A stretch of 13,982 nucleotides of DNA from Phycisphaerales bacterium UBA1845 (GTDB lineage Bacteria > Planctomycetota > Phycisphaerae > UBA1845), in NCBI GenBank assembly GCA_002338715.1, contig DDIR01000049.1, positions 69,909 through 83,890 on the forward strand. Reading direction: 5' to 3'. The notes below the pieces were generated by a model that saw only the letters and a program-made list of their open reading frames with translations, searched no databases and was not told where the DNA came from. Positions 13,043 to 13,982 of the stretch are shown piece by piece (position 1 is the stretch's first letter; each line of letters starts with the position of its first letter). The position numbers were made by a program, and so were the translations under genes.

Positions 13043-13982
13043 TGACCCCGACGGTCGTCGGCAGTTCCTCCCCCCATACCAAATCGCAACCCCTGGCAGA
13101 ATGCGTCTATTGCAATCTGCCCGTGCCCGGTGTGCGTGCAGACGCACCCGATGCCAACGACGTGTACTGCTGCTTTGGGTGCAGGTTGGCCCATCGCGTG
13201 ACCCATGAAAAAGGCTCTGCCGGCGAATCCACCTGGCAGCTCACGCTAATCGGCATCGCGATCTTCCTGTCGATGAATGTGATGGTTTTCAACTGGGTGC
13301 TTTACGGGCAGGAGGTTTTCAATCCGGGCGGGGTCGTCGAGTCGAAAGTTGCGACGGCTGGCGTGACGATTTTTCGTTATCTTTCGATGCTGTTTTGCGC
13401 GGTGGTTGTGGCGATTCTGGGTTGGCCCATCGCGCAGAATGGAGTCGCGGCCCTTCGACATCGCCAGATCAACACGGATGTGCTTTTGGCGATCGGTGTA
13501 TTCGCCGCATTCATCTATTCGTACGTTTCGGTGATTCGCGAAACCGGTAGCGTTTACTTCGATTCGGTGTGCATGATCCTGTTGCTGGTGACCATCGGTC
13601 GATCGATGGAAGCGCGGGCGCGGTTGTCGGCTGGCGAAGCCCTGCGATCGCTTGAGAAACTCGTTCCCAAAGAGGCATCACTGCTTCGCGATGGCGAAGT
13701 CGTCGAAACGCCAACGGCTGACCTGAAGGTGGGTGATGTCGTGATCGTCAAACCGGGGATGCGCTGTCCGGCTGACGGTGAAATCATCGACGGTCAATCG
13801 GTGATCGACGAGCAGATCATCACCGGCGAAAGCGATCCCGCGCACAAGAAAGTCGGCGACGTCGCTTACGCCGGCTCGCTCAACGGAGACGGTACGCTGC
13901 AGGTGCGCGTCGGTGCGATCGCCGACAGTTCCGCGCTTCAACACATCGTCGACGCACTGGCTGAAGCACGCCGCGGCCGAGG
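13042..13982 (+). CDS. ccoI: CcoI/CopA2-like copper-transporting P1B-type ATPase, 5' part (truncated by window end)
   Basis: An open frame of 313 codons with no stop before the window end. ATPases of this group export copper from the cytoplasm for cbb3 oxidase assembly. The N-terminus has the Cys-rich metal-binding module of CcoI/FixI: C21xxC24, then C43-C44xxC47 (YCCFGCRLAH). No separate HMA domain with GMTCxxC is visible before the first membrane segment (about 63-86). The actuator domain contains TGESD (261-265) and the preceding GMRCPADGEII. The CPC, DKTGT and nucleotide-binding motifs lie beyond the window. The ATG at 13042 overlaps the previous stop codon by one base (TAATG). The assignment as CcoI rests on the Cys module and the ccoNO neighbours. 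Confidence 0.9.
   Translation, partial: MTPTVVGSSSPHTKSQPLAECVYCNLPVPGVRADAPDANDVYCCFGCRLAHRVTHEKGSAGESTWQLTLIGIAIFLSMNVMVFNWVLYGQEVFNPGGVVESKVATAGVTIFRYLSMLFCAVVVAILGWPIAQNGVAALRHRQINTDVLLAIGVFAAFIYSYVSVIRETGSVYFDSVCMILLLVTIGRSMEARARLSAGEALRSLEKLVPKEASLLRDGEVVETPTADLKVGDVVIVKPGMRCPADGEIIDGQSVIDEQIITGESDPAHKKVGDVAYAGSLNGDGTLQVRVGAIADSSALQHIVDALAEARRGR

Overview
The window looks like a chromosomal segment from a free-living, aerobic Gram-negative bacterium of moderately high GC. The cbb3-type oxidase layout, the outer-membrane export operon and the dispersed palindromic repeats would fit Planctomycetota or a related lineage. That placement is inference only: no rRNA or phylogenetic marker is present.

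Bases 1-800 hold no convincing protein gene. They contain a nested 19-bp inverted repeat (1-65), two tRNA-like cloverleaves set head to tail one base apart (175-257 and 259-329, both with unpaired acceptor tips and abnormal anticodon or variable regions), and a 22-bp perfect inverted repeat of the dispersed GTAGGGTGGGC type (713-778). A slipin/SPFH protein (806-1939, +) follows, then a strong hairpin and a canonical tRNA-His (2022-2094, +).

Bases 2181-7037 on the minus strand form one operon: an ABC exporter with fused membrane and ATPase domains, then an HlyD-type adaptor (GTGA overlap), then a TolC-type outer-membrane lipoprotein. Together they should span both membranes as a type-I-like exporter. 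The ATPase has lost the usual Q-loop glutamine and H-loop histidine. A divergent winged-helix protein (7278-7640, +) shares a palindrome-rich 240-bp intergenic region with this operon and is the obvious candidate regulator. About 670 bases without a gene follow (7641-8311), holding a dRS3/REP-like GGGAATGACGG repeat cluster.

Bases 8312-13982 (+) are a high-affinity respiratory oxidase cluster. In order: a small multi-spanning membrane protein, a di-haem cytochrome c lipoprotein, CcoN, CcoO, two small membrane proteins (one with a CcoS-like tail) and the 5' part of a CcoI/CopA2-like copper P-type ATPase cut by the window end. All haem and CuB ligands and the cross-linked tyrosine of CcoN are present, but the active-site glutamate that cbb3 oxidases normally carry is glutamine. 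No CcoP is present in the window; the di-haem lipoprotein may take its electron-donor role. The points most worth following are the CcoN Glu-to-Gln change with the CcoP-less composition, the tandem aberrant tRNA-like genes, the degenerate exporter ATPase and the triple repeat in the slipin.
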